Source of the DNA: Hydractinia symbiolongicarpus
Taxonomy: Eukaryota; Cnidaria; Hydrozoa; Anthoathecata; Hydractiniidae
Length of the DNA stretch: 64,000 nt
Assembly (NCBI RefSeq): GCF_029227915.1
Contig: NC_079883.1
Span: forward strand, 32,180,001 to 32,244,000
Reading direction: 5' to 3'
The notes below the pieces were generated by a model. The model was not told where the DNA came from and searched no databases. It was given only the letters and a program-made list of their open reading frames with translations. The translations under genes were made by a program, and so were the position numbers. Below, one piece after another: positions 12,250 to 23,483 of the stretch; positions within the stretch are counted from its first letter, which is position 1; the number at the start of each line of letters is the position of its first letter.

Positions 12250-14680
12250 CGGGCTTGGCACGTATAGTCGAATGTATACAAAGAAAGTACCCAGGGAGTA
12301 AACTCATTTCCCGAATGATTTTTTAAATTTTTTTTTCGCCACTAAAACGCATGAGACTTGTAGTTTTCAAAAATGTTTTCATTTTTGAAGAGACGCTTAA
12401 TGAAAGAGGTTTAATCGCCGGAAAACGAAAACCCGCGATTTCCCGTAAATCCCGGGCTTGGCCCGTATAGACGAATGTATACAAAGAAAGTACCCTGTGA
12501 GTAAACTCATTTCCAGAACGATTTTTTAAATTATTTTTTCACCACTAAACGCATGAGACTTGTAGTTTTCAAAAATATTTTCATATTTGATGAGACGCTG
12601 AATAAAAGAAGTTTAATCGCCGGCAAACGAAAACCCGCGATTTCCCGTAAATCCCGGGCTTGGCCCGTATAGTCAAAAGTATACAAAGAAAGTCCCCGGG
12701 AGGTAAACTCATTTCCCGAACGAAATTTTAAATTACTTTTTCACCACTAAAACGCATGAGACTTGTAGTTTTTTAAAATGTTTTCATTTTTCATGAGACG
12801 CTGAATAAAAGCAGTTTAATCGCCGGCAAACGAAAACCCGCAATTTCCCGTAAATCCCGGGCTTGGCACGTATAGTCGAATGTATACAAAGAAAGTACCC
12901 TGTGAGTAAACTCATTTCCAGAACGATTTTTTAAATTATTTTTTCACCACTAAAACGCATAAGACTTGTAGTTTTTAAAAATGTTTTCATTTTTGATGAG
13001 ACGCTGAATAAAAGAAGTTTAATCGCCGGCAAACGAAAACCCGCGATTTCCCGTAAATCCCGGCTTGGCCCGTATAGTCAAAAGTATACAAAGAAAGTAC
13101 CCAGGGAGTAAACTCATTTCCCGAACGATTTTTTAAATTATTTTTTCACCACTAAAACGCATGAGACTTGTAGTTTTTAAAAATGCTTTCATTATTGATG
13201 AGACGCTGAATAAAAGAAGTTTAATCGCCGGCAAACAAAAATCCGCGATTTCCCGTAAATCCCGGGCTTGGCCCGTATAGTCAAAAGTATACAAAAAAAG
13301 TACACAGGGAGTAAACTCATTTCCCGAACGATTACTTTTTAAATTACTTTTTCACCACTAAAACGCATGAGACTTGTAGTTATAAAAATGTTTTCATTTT
13401 TGATGAGACGCTGAATAAATGAAGTTTAATCGCCGGCAAACGAAAACCCGCGATTTCCCGTAAATCCCGGGCTTGGCACGTATAGTCGAATGTATACAAA
13501 GAAAGTACCCAGGGAGTAAACTCATTTCCCGAATGATTTTTTAAATTTTTTTTTCGCCACTAAAACGCATGAGACTTGTAGTTTTCAAAAATGTTTTCAT
13601 TTTTGAAGAGACGCTTAATGAAAGAGGTTTAATCGCCGGAAAACGAAAACCCGCGATTTCCCGTAAATCCCGGGCTTGGCCCGTATAGACGAATGTATAC
13701 AAAGAAAGTACCCTGTGAGTAAACTCATTTCCAGAACGATTTTTTAAATTATTTTTTCACCACTAAACGCATGAGACTTGTAGTTTTCAAAAATATTTTC
13801 ATATTTGATGAGAAGCTGAATAAAAGAAGTTTAATCGCCGGCAAACGAAAACCCGCGATTTCCCGTAAATCCCGGGCTTGGCCCGTATAGTCAAAAGTAT
13901 ACAAAGAAAGTCCCCGGGAGGTAAACTCATTTCCCGAACGAAATTTTAAATTACTTTTTCACCACTAAAACGCATGAGACTTGTAGTTTTTTAAAATGTT
14001 TTCATTTTTCATGAGACGCTGAATAAAAGCAGTTTAATCGCCGGCAAACGAAAACCCGCAATTTCCCGTAAATCCCGGGCTTGGCACGTATAGTCGAATG
14101 TATACAAAGAAAGTACCCTGTGAGTAAACTCATTTCCAGAACGATTTTTTAAATTATTTTTTCACCACTAAAACGCATAAGACTTGTAGTTTTTAAAAAT
14201 GTTTTCATTTTTGATGAGACGCTGAATAAAAGAAGTTTAATCGCCGGCAAACGAAAACCCGCGATATCCCGTAAATCCCGGCTTGGCCCGTATAGTCAAA
14301 AGTATACAAAGAAAGTACCCAGGGAGTAAACTCATTTCCCGAACGATTTTTTAAATTATTTTTTCACCACTAAAACGCATGAGACTTGTAGTTTTTAAAA
14401 ATGCTTTCATTATTGATGAGACGCTGAATAAAAGAAGTTTAATCGCCGGCAAACAAAAATCCGCGATTTCCCGTAAATCCCGGGCTTGGCCCGTATAGTC
14501 AAAAGTATACAAAAAAAGTACCCAGGGAGTAAACTCATTTCCCGAACGATTTTTTAAATTACTTTTTCACCACTAAAACGCATGAGACTTGTAGTTTTAA
14601 AAATGTTTTCATTTTTGATGAGACGCTGAATAAATGAAGTTTAATCGCCGGCAAACGAAAACCCGCGATTTCCCGTAAAT
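12250..14680 (+). repeat. 6-monomer HOR, 1,218-bp period (6 x 203), two copies
   Basis: Rare marks recur at exactly 1,218 bp. CCCGAATGATT is at about 12,311 and 13,529. GTCCCCGGGAGGTAAAC is at about 12,692 and 13,910. GCTTTCATTATTG is at 13,185 and 14,403. The junction monomer near 13,455-13,508 is a hybrid, with GAAAACCCGCG on the left and CCCAGGGAG on the right. Differences noticed include AGAAGCTG against AGACGCTG, GATATCCCG against GATTTCCCG, TACACAGGG against TACCCAGGG, and a few extra bases in ATTACTTTTTAAA near 13,332. Confidence 0.85.
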
Positions 14681-14975
14681 CCCGGGCTTGGCACGTATAG
14701 TCGAATGTATACAAAGAAAGTACCCTGTGAGTAAACTCATTTCCAGAACGATTTTTTAAATTATTTTTTCACCACTAAAACGCATGAGACTTGTAGTTTT
14801 AAAAATGTTTTCATTTTTGATGAGACGCTGAATAAATGAAGTTTAATCGCCGGCAAACGAAAACCCGCGATTTCCCGTAAATCCCGGGCTTGGCACGTAT
14901 AGTCGAATGTATACAAAGAAAGTACCCTGTGAGTAAACTCATTTCCAGAACGATTTTTTAAATTATTTTTTCACC
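14572..14975 (+). repeat. Single-monomer tandem duplication (202-bp period)
   Basis: Two adjacent 202-bp units share TAGTTTTAAAAATG, which is one T shorter than usual, GAATAAATGAAG, GGCACGTATAG and CTGTGAG. The match from CATGAGAC at 14,581 recurs at 14,783. This is the shortest duplication step seen in the window. Confidence 0.75.
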
Positions 14976-16074
14976 ACTAAAACGCATAAGACTTGTAGTT
15001 TTTAAAAATGTTTTCATTTTTAATGAGACGCTGAATAAAAGAAGTTTAATCGCCGGCAAACGAAAACCCGCGATTTCGCGTAAATCCCGGCTTGGCCCGT
15101 ATAGTCAAAAGTATACAAAGAAAGTACCCAGGGAGTAAACTCATTTCCCGAACGATTTTTTAAATTATTTTTTCACCACTAAAACGCATGAGACTTGTAG
15201 TTTTTAAAAATGTTTTCATTTTTGATGAGACGCTGAATAAAAGAAGTTTAATCGCCGGCAAACGAAAACCCGCGATTTCCCGTAAATCCCGGGCTTGGCG
15301 CGTATAGTCGAATGTATACAAAGAAAGTACCCTGTGAGTAAACTCATTTCCAGAACGATTTTTTAAATTATTTTTTCACCACTAAAACGCATAAGACTTG
15401 TAGTTTTTAAAAATCTTTTCATTTTTGATGAGACGCTGAATAAAAGAAGTTTAATCGCCGGCAAACGAAATCCCGCGTTTTCCCGTAAATCCGGGGCTTG
15501 GCCCGTATAGTCGAATGTATACAAAGAAAGTACCCATGGAGTAAACTCATTTCCCGAACGATTTTTTAAATTTTTTTTTCTCCACTAAAACGCATGAGAC
15601 TTGTAGTTTTCAAAAATGTTTTCATTTTTGATGAGACGCTTAATGAAAGAGGTTTAATCGCCGGAAAACGAAAACCCGCGATTTCCCGTAAATCCCGGGC
15701 TTGGCCCGTATAGTCGAATGTATACAAAGAAAGTACCCTGTGAGTAAACTCATTTCCCGGACGATTTTTTAAATTATTTTTTCACCACTAAACGCATGAG
15801 ACTTGTAGTTTTCAAAAATATTTTCATATTTGATGAGACGCTGAATAAAAGAAGTTTCATCGCCGGCAAACGAAAACCCGCGATTTCCCGTAAATCCCGG
15901 GCTTGGCCCGTATAGTCAAAGGTATACAAAGAAAGTACCCGGGGAGTAAACTCATTTCCCGAACGAAATTTTAAATTACTTTTTCACCACTAAAACGCAT
16001 GAGACTTGTAGTTTTTAAAAATGTTTTCATTTTTCATGAGACGCTGAATAAAAGCAGTTTAATCGCCGGCAAAC

Positions 16075-16095
16075 GAAAACCCGCGTAAATCCCGG
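16075..16095 (+). repeat. 8-bp deletion in a monomer
   Basis: The unit reads ACCCGCGTAAATCCCGGG where others read ACCCGCGATTTCCCGTAAAT. The lost ATTTCCCG is flanked by CG on both sides, a minimal direct repeat. Confidence 0.75.
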
Positions 16096-16914
16096 GCTTG
16101 GCACGTATAGTCGAATGTATACAAAGAAAGTACCCTGTGAGTAAACTCATTTCCAGAACGATTTTTTAAATTATTTTTTCACCACTAAAACGCATAAGAC
16201 TTGTAGTTTTTAAAAATGTTTTCATTTTTGATGAGACGCTGAATAAAAGAAGTTTAATCGCCGGCAAACGAAAACCCGCGATTTCCCGTAAATCCCGGCT
16301 TGGCCCGTATAGTCAAAAGTATACAAAGAAAGTACCCAGGGAGTAAACTCATTTCCCGAACGATTTTTTAAATTACTTTTTCACCACTAAAACGCATGAG
16401 ACTTGTAGTTTTTAAAAATGTTTTCATTTTTGATGGGACGCTGAATAAATGAAGTTTAATCGCCGGCAAACGAAAACCTGCGATTTCCCGTAAATCCTGG
16501 ACTCGGCCCGTATAGTCAAAAGTATACAAAGAAAGTATCCAGGGAGTAAACTCATTTCCAGAACAATTTTTTAAATTATTTGTTCACCGCTGAAACGCAT
16601 AAGACTTATAATTTTCAAAAATGTTTTTATTTTTGATGAGACGCTTAATGAAAGAGGTTTAATCGCCGGAAAACGAAAACCGCGATTTCCCGTAAATCCC
16701 GGGCTTGGCCCGTATAGTCGAATGTATACAAAAAAAGTACCCTGTGAGTAAACTCATTTCCATAACGATTTTTTAAATTATTTTTTCACCACTAAAACGC
16801 ATGAGACTTGTAGATTTTAAAAATGTTTTCATTTTTGATGAGACGCTGAATAAAAGAAGTTTAATCGCCGGCAAACGAAAACCCGCGATTTCCCGTAAAT
16901 CCCGGGCTTGGCAC

Positions 16915-19900
16915 GTATAGTCGAATGTATACAAAGAAAGTACCCTGTGAGTAAACTCATTTCCAGAAAGATTTTTTAAATTATTTTTTCACCACTAAAA
17001 CGCATAAGACTTGTAATTTTTAAAAATGTTTTCATTTTTGATGAGACGCTGAATAAAAGAAGTTTAATCGCCGGCAAACGAAAACCCGCGATTTCCCGTA
17101 AATACCGGGCTTGGCCTGCATAGTCAAAAGTATACAAAGAAAGTATCCAGGGAGTAAACTCATTTCCCAAACAATTTTTTAAATTATTTTTTCACCACTA
17201 AAACGCATGAGACTTGTTGTTTTCAAAAATGTTTTCATTTTTGATGAGACGCTTAATGAAAGAGGTTTAATTGCCGGAAAACGAAAACCCGCGATTTCCC
17301 GTAAATCCCGGACTCGGCCCGTATATTCGAATGTATACAAAGAAAGTATCCAGGGAGTAAACTCATTTCCCAAACGATTTTTTAAATTTTTTTTTACCAC
17401 TAAAACACATGAGACTTGTTGTTTTCAAAAATGTTTTCATTGTTGATGAGACGCTTAATGAAAGAGGTTTAATCGCCGGAAAACGAAAACCCGCGATTTC
17501 CCTTAAACCCCGGCTTGGCCCGTATAGTCGAATGTATACAAAGAAAGTACCCTGTGAATAAACTCATTTCCAGAACGATTGTTTAAATTATTTTTTCACC
17601 ACTAAACGCATGAGACTTGTAGTTTTCAAAAATATTTTCCTATTTGATAAGACGCTGAATAAAAGAAGTTTAATCGCCGGCAAACGAAAACCCGCGATTT
17701 CCCGTAAATCCCGGGCTTGGCCCGTATAGTCAAAAGTATACAAAGAAAGTACCCAGGGAGTAAACTCATTTCCCGAACGAAATTTTAAATTACTTTTTCA
17801 CCACTAAAACGCATGAGACTTGTAGTTTTTAAAAATGTTTTCATTTTTCATGAGACGCTGAATAAAAGCAGTTTAATCGCCGGCAAACGAAAACCCGCGA
17901 TTTCCCGTAAATCCCGGGCTTGGCACGTATAGTCGAATGTATACAAAGAAAGTACCCTGTGAGTAAACTCATTTCCAGAACGATTTTTCAAATTATTTTT
18001 TCACCACTAAAACGCATAAGACTTGTAGTTTTTAAAAATGTTTTCATTTTTGATGAGACGCTGAATAAAAGAAGTTTAATCGCCGGCAAACGAAAACCCG
18101 CGATTTCCCGTAAATACCGGGCTTGGCCTGCATAGTCAAAAGTATACAAAGAAAGTATCCAGGGAGTAAACTCATTTCCCGAACGAATTTTTAAATTATT
18201 TTTTCACCACTAAAACGCATGAGACTTGTAGTTTTCGAAAATGTTTTCATTTTTGATGAGACGCTGAATAAAAGGAGTTTAATCGCCGGCAAACGAAATC
18301 CTGCGATTTCCCTAAATCCCGGACTCGGCCCGTATAGTCAAAAGTATACAAAGAAAGTACCCAGGGAGTAAACTCATTTCCAGAACGATTTTTTAAATTA
18401 CTTTTTCACCACTAAAACGCATGAGACTTGTAGTTTTTAAAAATGTTTTCATTTTTGATGGGACGCTGAATAAATGAAGTTTAATCGCCGGCAAACGAAA
18501 ACCTGCGATTTCCCGTAAATCCTGGACTCGGCCCGTATAGTCAAAAGTATACAAAGAAAGTACCCAGGGAGTAAACTCATTTCCCAAACGATTTTTTAAA
18601 TTATTATTTCACCACTAAAACGCATGAGACTTGTAGTTTTCAAGAATGTTTTCATTTTTGATGAGACGCTGAATAAAAGCAGTTTAATCGCCGGCAAACG
18701 AAAACCTGCGATTTCCCGTAAATCCCGGACTCGGCCCGTATAGTCAAAAGTATACAAAGAAAGTATCCAGGGAGTAAACTCATTTCCAGAACAATTTTTT
18801 AAATTATTTGTTCACCGCTGAAACGCATAAGACTTATAGTTTTCAAAAATGTTTTTATTTTTGATGAGACGCTTAATGAAAGAGGTTTAATCGCCGGAAA
18901 ACGAAAACCGCGATTTCCCGTAAATCCCGGGCTTGGCCCGTATAGTCGAATGTATACAAAGAAAGTACCCTGTGAGTAAACTCATTTCCATAACGATTTT
19001 TTAAATTATTTTTTCACCACTAAAACGCATGAGACTTGTAGATTTTAAAAATGTTTTCATTTTTGATGAGACGCTGAATAAAAGAAGTTTAATCGCCGGC
19101 AAACGAAAACCCGCGATTTCCCGTAAATCCCGGGCTTGGCACGTATAGTCGAATGTATACAAAGAAAGTACCCTGTGAGTAAACTCATTTCCAGAAAGAT
19201 TTTTTAAATTATTTTTTCACCACTAAAACGCATAAGACTTGTAATTTTTAAAAATGTTTTCATTTTTGATGAGACGCTGAATAAAAGAAGTTTAATCGCC
19301 GGCAAACGAAAACCCGCGATTTCCCGTAAATACCGGGCTTGGCCTGCATAGTCAAAAGTATACAAAGAAAGTATCCAGGGAGTAAACTCATTTCCCAAAC
19401 AATTTTTTAAATTATTTTTTCACCACTAAAACGCATGAGACTTGTTGTTTTCAAAAATGTTTTCATTTTTGATGAGACGCTTAATGAAAGAGGTTTAATT
19501 GCCGGAAAACGAAAACCCGCGATTTCCCGTAAATCCCGGACTTGGCCCGTATATTCGAATGTATACAAAGAAAGTATCCAGGGAGTAAACTCATTTCCCA
19601 AACGATTTTTTAAATTTTTTTTTACCACTAAAACACACGAGACTTGTTGTTTTCAAAAATGTTTTCATTGTTGATGAGACGCTTAATGAAAGAGGTTTAA
19701 TCGCCGGAAAACGAAAACCCGCGATTTCCCTTAAACCCCGGCTTGGCCCGTATAGTCGAATGTATACAAAGAAAGTACCCTGTGAGTAAACTCATTTCCA
19801 GAAAGATTTTTTAAATTATTTTTTCACCACTAAAACGCATAAGACTTGTAATTTTTAAAAATGTTTTCATTTTTGATGAGACGCTGAATAAAAGAAGTTT

Positions 19901-22279
19901 AATCGCCGGCAAACGAAAACCCGCGATTTCCCGTAAATACCGGGCTTGGCCTGCATAGTCAAAAGTATACAAAGAAAGTATCCAGGGAGTAAACTCATTT
20001 CCCAAACAATTTTTTAAATTATTTTTTCACCACTAAAACGCATGAGACTTGTTGTTTTCAAAAATGTTTTCATTTTTGATGAGACGCTTAATGAAAGAGG
20101 TTTAATTGCCGGAAAACGAAAACCCGCGATTTCCCGTAAATCCCGGACTTGGCCCGTATATTCGAATGTATACAAAGAAAGTATCCAGGGAGTAAACTCA
20201 TTTCCCAAACGATTTTTTAAATTTTTTTTTACCACTAAAACACACGAGACTTGTTGTTTTCAAAAATGTTTTCATTGTTGATGAGACGCTTAATGAAAGA
20301 GGTTTAATCGCCGGAAAACGAAAACCCGCGATTTCCCTTAAACCCCGGCTTGGCCCGTATAGTCGAATGTATACAAAGAAAGTACCCTGTGAATAAACTC
20401 ATTTCCAGAACGATTGTTTAAATTATTTTTTCACCACTAAACGCATGAGACTTGTAGTTTTCAAAAATATTTTCCTATTTGATAAGACGCTGAATAAAAG
20501 AAGTTTAATCGCCGGCAAACGAAAACCCGCGATTTCCCGTAAATCCCGGGCTTGGCCCGTATAGTCAAAAGTATACAAAGAAAGTACCCAGGGAGTAAAC
20601 TCATTTCCCGAACGAAATTTTAAATTACTTTTTCACCACTAAAACGCATGAGACTTGTAGTTTTTAAAAATGTTTTCATTTTTCATGAGACGCTGAATAA
20701 AAGCAGTTTAATCGCCGGCAAACGAAAACCCGCGATTTCCCGTAAATCCCGGGCTTGGCACGTATAGTCGAATGTATACAAAGAAAGTACCCTGTGAGTA
20801 AACTCATTTCCAGAACGATTTTTCAAATTATTTTTTCACCACTAAAACCCATAAGACTTGTAGTTTTTAAAAATGTTTTCATTTTTGATGAGACGCTGAA
20901 TAAAAGAAGTTTAATCGCCGGCAAACGAAAACCCGCGATTTCCCGTAAATACCGGGCTTGGCCTGCATAGTCAAAAGTATACAAAGAAAGTATCCAGGGA
21001 GTAAACTCATTTCCCGAACGAATTTTTAAATTATTTTTTCACCACTAAAACGCATGAGACTTGTAGTTTTCGAAAATGTTTTCATTTTTGATGAGACGCT
21101 GAATAAAAGGAGTTTAATCGCCGGCAAACGAAATCCTGCGATTTCCCTAAATCCCGGACTCGGCCCGTATAGTCAAAAGTATACAAAGAAAGTACCCAGG
21201 GAGTAAACTCATTTCCAGAACGATTTTTTAAATTACTTTTTCACCACTAAAACGCATGAGACTTGTAGTTTTTAAAAATGTTTTCATTTTTGATGGGACG
21301 CTGAATAAATGAAGTTTAATCGCCGGCAAACGAAAACCTGCGATTTCCCGTAAATCCTGGACTCGGCCCGTATAGTCAAAAGTATACAAAGAAAGTACCC
21401 AGGGAGTAAACTCATTTCCCAAACGATTTTTTAAATTATTATTTCACCACTAAAACGCATGAGACTTGTAGTTTTCAAGAATGTTTTCATTTTTGATGAG
21501 ACGCTGAATAAAAGCAGTTTAATCGCCGGCAAACGAAAACCTGCGATTTCCCGTAAATCCCGGACTCGGCCCGTATAGTCAAAAGTATACAAAGAAAGTA
21601 TCCAGGGAGTAAACTCATTTCCAGAACAATTTTTTAAATTATTTGTTCACCGCTGAAACGCATAAGACTTATAGTTTTCAAAAATGTTTTTATTTTTGAT
21701 GAGACGCTTAATGAAAGAGGTTTAATCGCCGGAAAACGAAAACCGCGATTTCCCGTAAATCCCGGGCTTGGCCCGTATAGTCGAATGTATACAAAGAAAG
21801 TACCCTGTGAGTAAACTCATTTCCATAACGATTTTTTAAATTATTTTTTCACCACTAAAACGCATGAGACTTGTAGATTTTAAAAATGTTTTCATTTTTG
21901 ATGAGACGCTGAATAAAAGAAGTTTAATCGCCGGCAAACAAAAACCCGCGATTTCCCGTAAATCCCGGGCTTGGCACGTATAGTCGAATGTATACAAAGA
22001 AAGTACCCTGTGAGTAAACTCATTTCCAGAAAGATTTTTTAAATTATTTTTTCACCACTAAAACGCATAAGACTTGTAATTTTTAAAAATGTTTTCATTT
22101 TTGATGAGACGCTGAATAAAAGAAGTTTAATCGCCGGCAAACGAAAACCCGCGATTTCCCGTAAATACCGGGCTTGGCCTGCATAGTCAAAAGTATACAA
22201 AGAAAGTATCCAGGGAGTAAACTCATTTCCCAAACAATTTTTTAAATTATTTTTTCACCACTAAAACGCATGAGACTTG
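16915..22279 (+). repeat. Domain 2 core: 14-monomer HOR, 2,835-bp period
   Basis: Copy 1 runs from a point within 16,915-16,968 to about 19,749. Copy 2 runs from 19,750 to 22,279 and is cut short at about 12.5 monomers. Corresponding landmarks sit 2,835 bp apart: 16,976/19,811, 17,920/20,755, 18,393/21,228 and 19,204/22,039. Only about four differences were noticed over 2.5 kb, for example ACTCGG/ACTTGG, ACACATG/ACACACG, AACGC/AACCC and AACGAAA/AACAAAA. Copy 2 ends inside a monomer, where TTGTTG in copy 1 is replaced by TTGTAGTTTTCG. Marks of this HOR are TTGTAATTTTTAAA, AAATACCGGGC with GGCCTGCATAG, and TTTCCCTAAATCC. Confidence 0.87.
19150..20386 (+). repeat. 3-monomer tandem duplication inside the 14-mer HOR (607-bp period)
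   Basis: The block with TTGTAATTTTTAAA, then Q, then R-like units appears at about 19.2 and 19.8 kb. An older copy is at 17.0 kb. The two adjacent copies share derived variants that the 17.0-kb copy lacks: ACACACGAG at about 19,633 and 20,240, and GGACTTGG in the preceding unit. The junction lies in a hybrid monomer at about 19,745-19,803, which reads CTGTGAGTAAAC then CCAGAAAG, against CTGTGAATAAAC and CCAGAACG in the parent. Confidence 0.8.
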
Positions 22280-23483
22280 TAGTTTTCGAAAATGTTTTCA
22301 TTTTTGATGAGACGCTGAATAAAAGGAGTTTAATCGCCGGCAAACGAAATCCTGCGATTTCCCTAAATCCCGGACTCGGCCCGTATAGTCAAAAGTATAC
22401 AAAGAAAGTACCCAGGGAGTAAACTCATTTCGAGAACGATTTTTTAAATTATTTTTTCACCACTAAAACGCATAAGACTTGTAGTTTTTAAAAATGTTTT
22501 CATTTTTGATGAGACGCTGAATAAAAAAAGTTTAATCGCCGGCAAAGGAAAATCCGCGATTTCCCGTAAATCCCGGGCTTGGCCCGTATAGTCAAAAGTA
22601 TACAAAGAAAGTACCCAGGGAGTAAACTCATTTCCCGAACGATTTTTTATATTATTTTTTTACCACTAAACGCATGAGACTTGTAGATTTTAAAAATGTT
22701 TTCATTTTTGATGAGACGCTGAATAAAAGAAGTTTAATCGCCGGCAAACAAAAACCCGCGATTTCCCGTAAATCCCGGGCTTGGCACGTATAGTCGAATG
22801 TATACAAAGAAAGTACCCTGTGAGTAAACTCATTTCCAGAAAGATTTTTTAAATTATTTTTTCACCACTAAAACGCATAAGACTTGTAATTTTTAAAAAT
22901 GTTTTCATTTTTGATGAGACGCTGAATAAAAGAAGTTTAATCGCCGGCAAACGAAAACCCGCGATTTCCCGTAAATACCGGGCTTGGCCTGCATAGTCAA
23001 AAGTATACAAAGAAAGTATCCAGGGAGTAAACTCATTTCCCAAACAATTTTTTAAATTATTTTTTCACCACTAAAACGCATGAGACTTGTAGTTTTCGAA
23101 AATGTTTTCATTTTTGATGAGACGCTGAATAAAAGGAGTTTAATCGCCGGCAAACGAAATCCTGCGATTTCCCTAAATCCCGGACTCGGCCCGTATAGTC
23201 AAAAGTATACAAAGAAAGTACCCAGGGAGTAAACTCATTTCGAGAACGATTTTTTAAATTATTTTTTCACCACTAAAACGCATAAGACTTGTAGTTTTTA
23301 AAAATGTTTTCATTTTTGATGAGACGCTGAATAAAAAAAGTTTAATCGCCGGCAAAGGAAAATCCGCGATTTCCCGTAAATCCCGGGCTTGGCCCGTATA
23401 GTCAAAAGTATACAAAGAAAGTACCCAGGGAGTAAACTCATTTCCCGAACGATTTTTTATATTATTTTTTTACCACTAAACGC
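21864..23483 (+). repeat. 4-monomer HOR, 810-bp period, two copies
   Basis: The copies are 21,864-22,673 and 22,674-23,483. The order in each is TTGTAGATTTTAAA unit, TTGTAATTTTTAAA unit with GGCCTGCATAG, GTTTTCGAAAATG unit with TTTCCCTAAATCC and CATTTCGAGAACG, then GGCAAAGGAAAATCC unit. I noticed no difference between the copies. It may be one of the youngest events here, or an assembly duplication. Confidence 0.85.

Larger units (their letters stand above)
1..16914 (+). repeat. Domain 1: mixed A/B monomers with P-Q cassettes and local HORs
   Basis: From the left edge to about 10.9 kb the array mixes A and B monomers with the P-Q cassette, described separately. From 10.9 to 16.4 kb it is mainly A and B monomers, often alternating. 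Local duplications are 3-mer at 2.37-3.60 kb, 13-mer at 3.13/5.77 kb, 5-mer at 6.39-8.46 kb, 3-mer at 8.45-9.67 kb and 6-mer at 12.25-14.7 kb. An S monomer, marked by TTCACCGCTGAAACGC and ATGTTTTTATTTTTG, occurs near 3.63, 6.26 and 16.58 kb and again in domain 2. Two damaged units lie near 690 and 957. No stretch holds anything but satellite. Confidence 0.85.
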
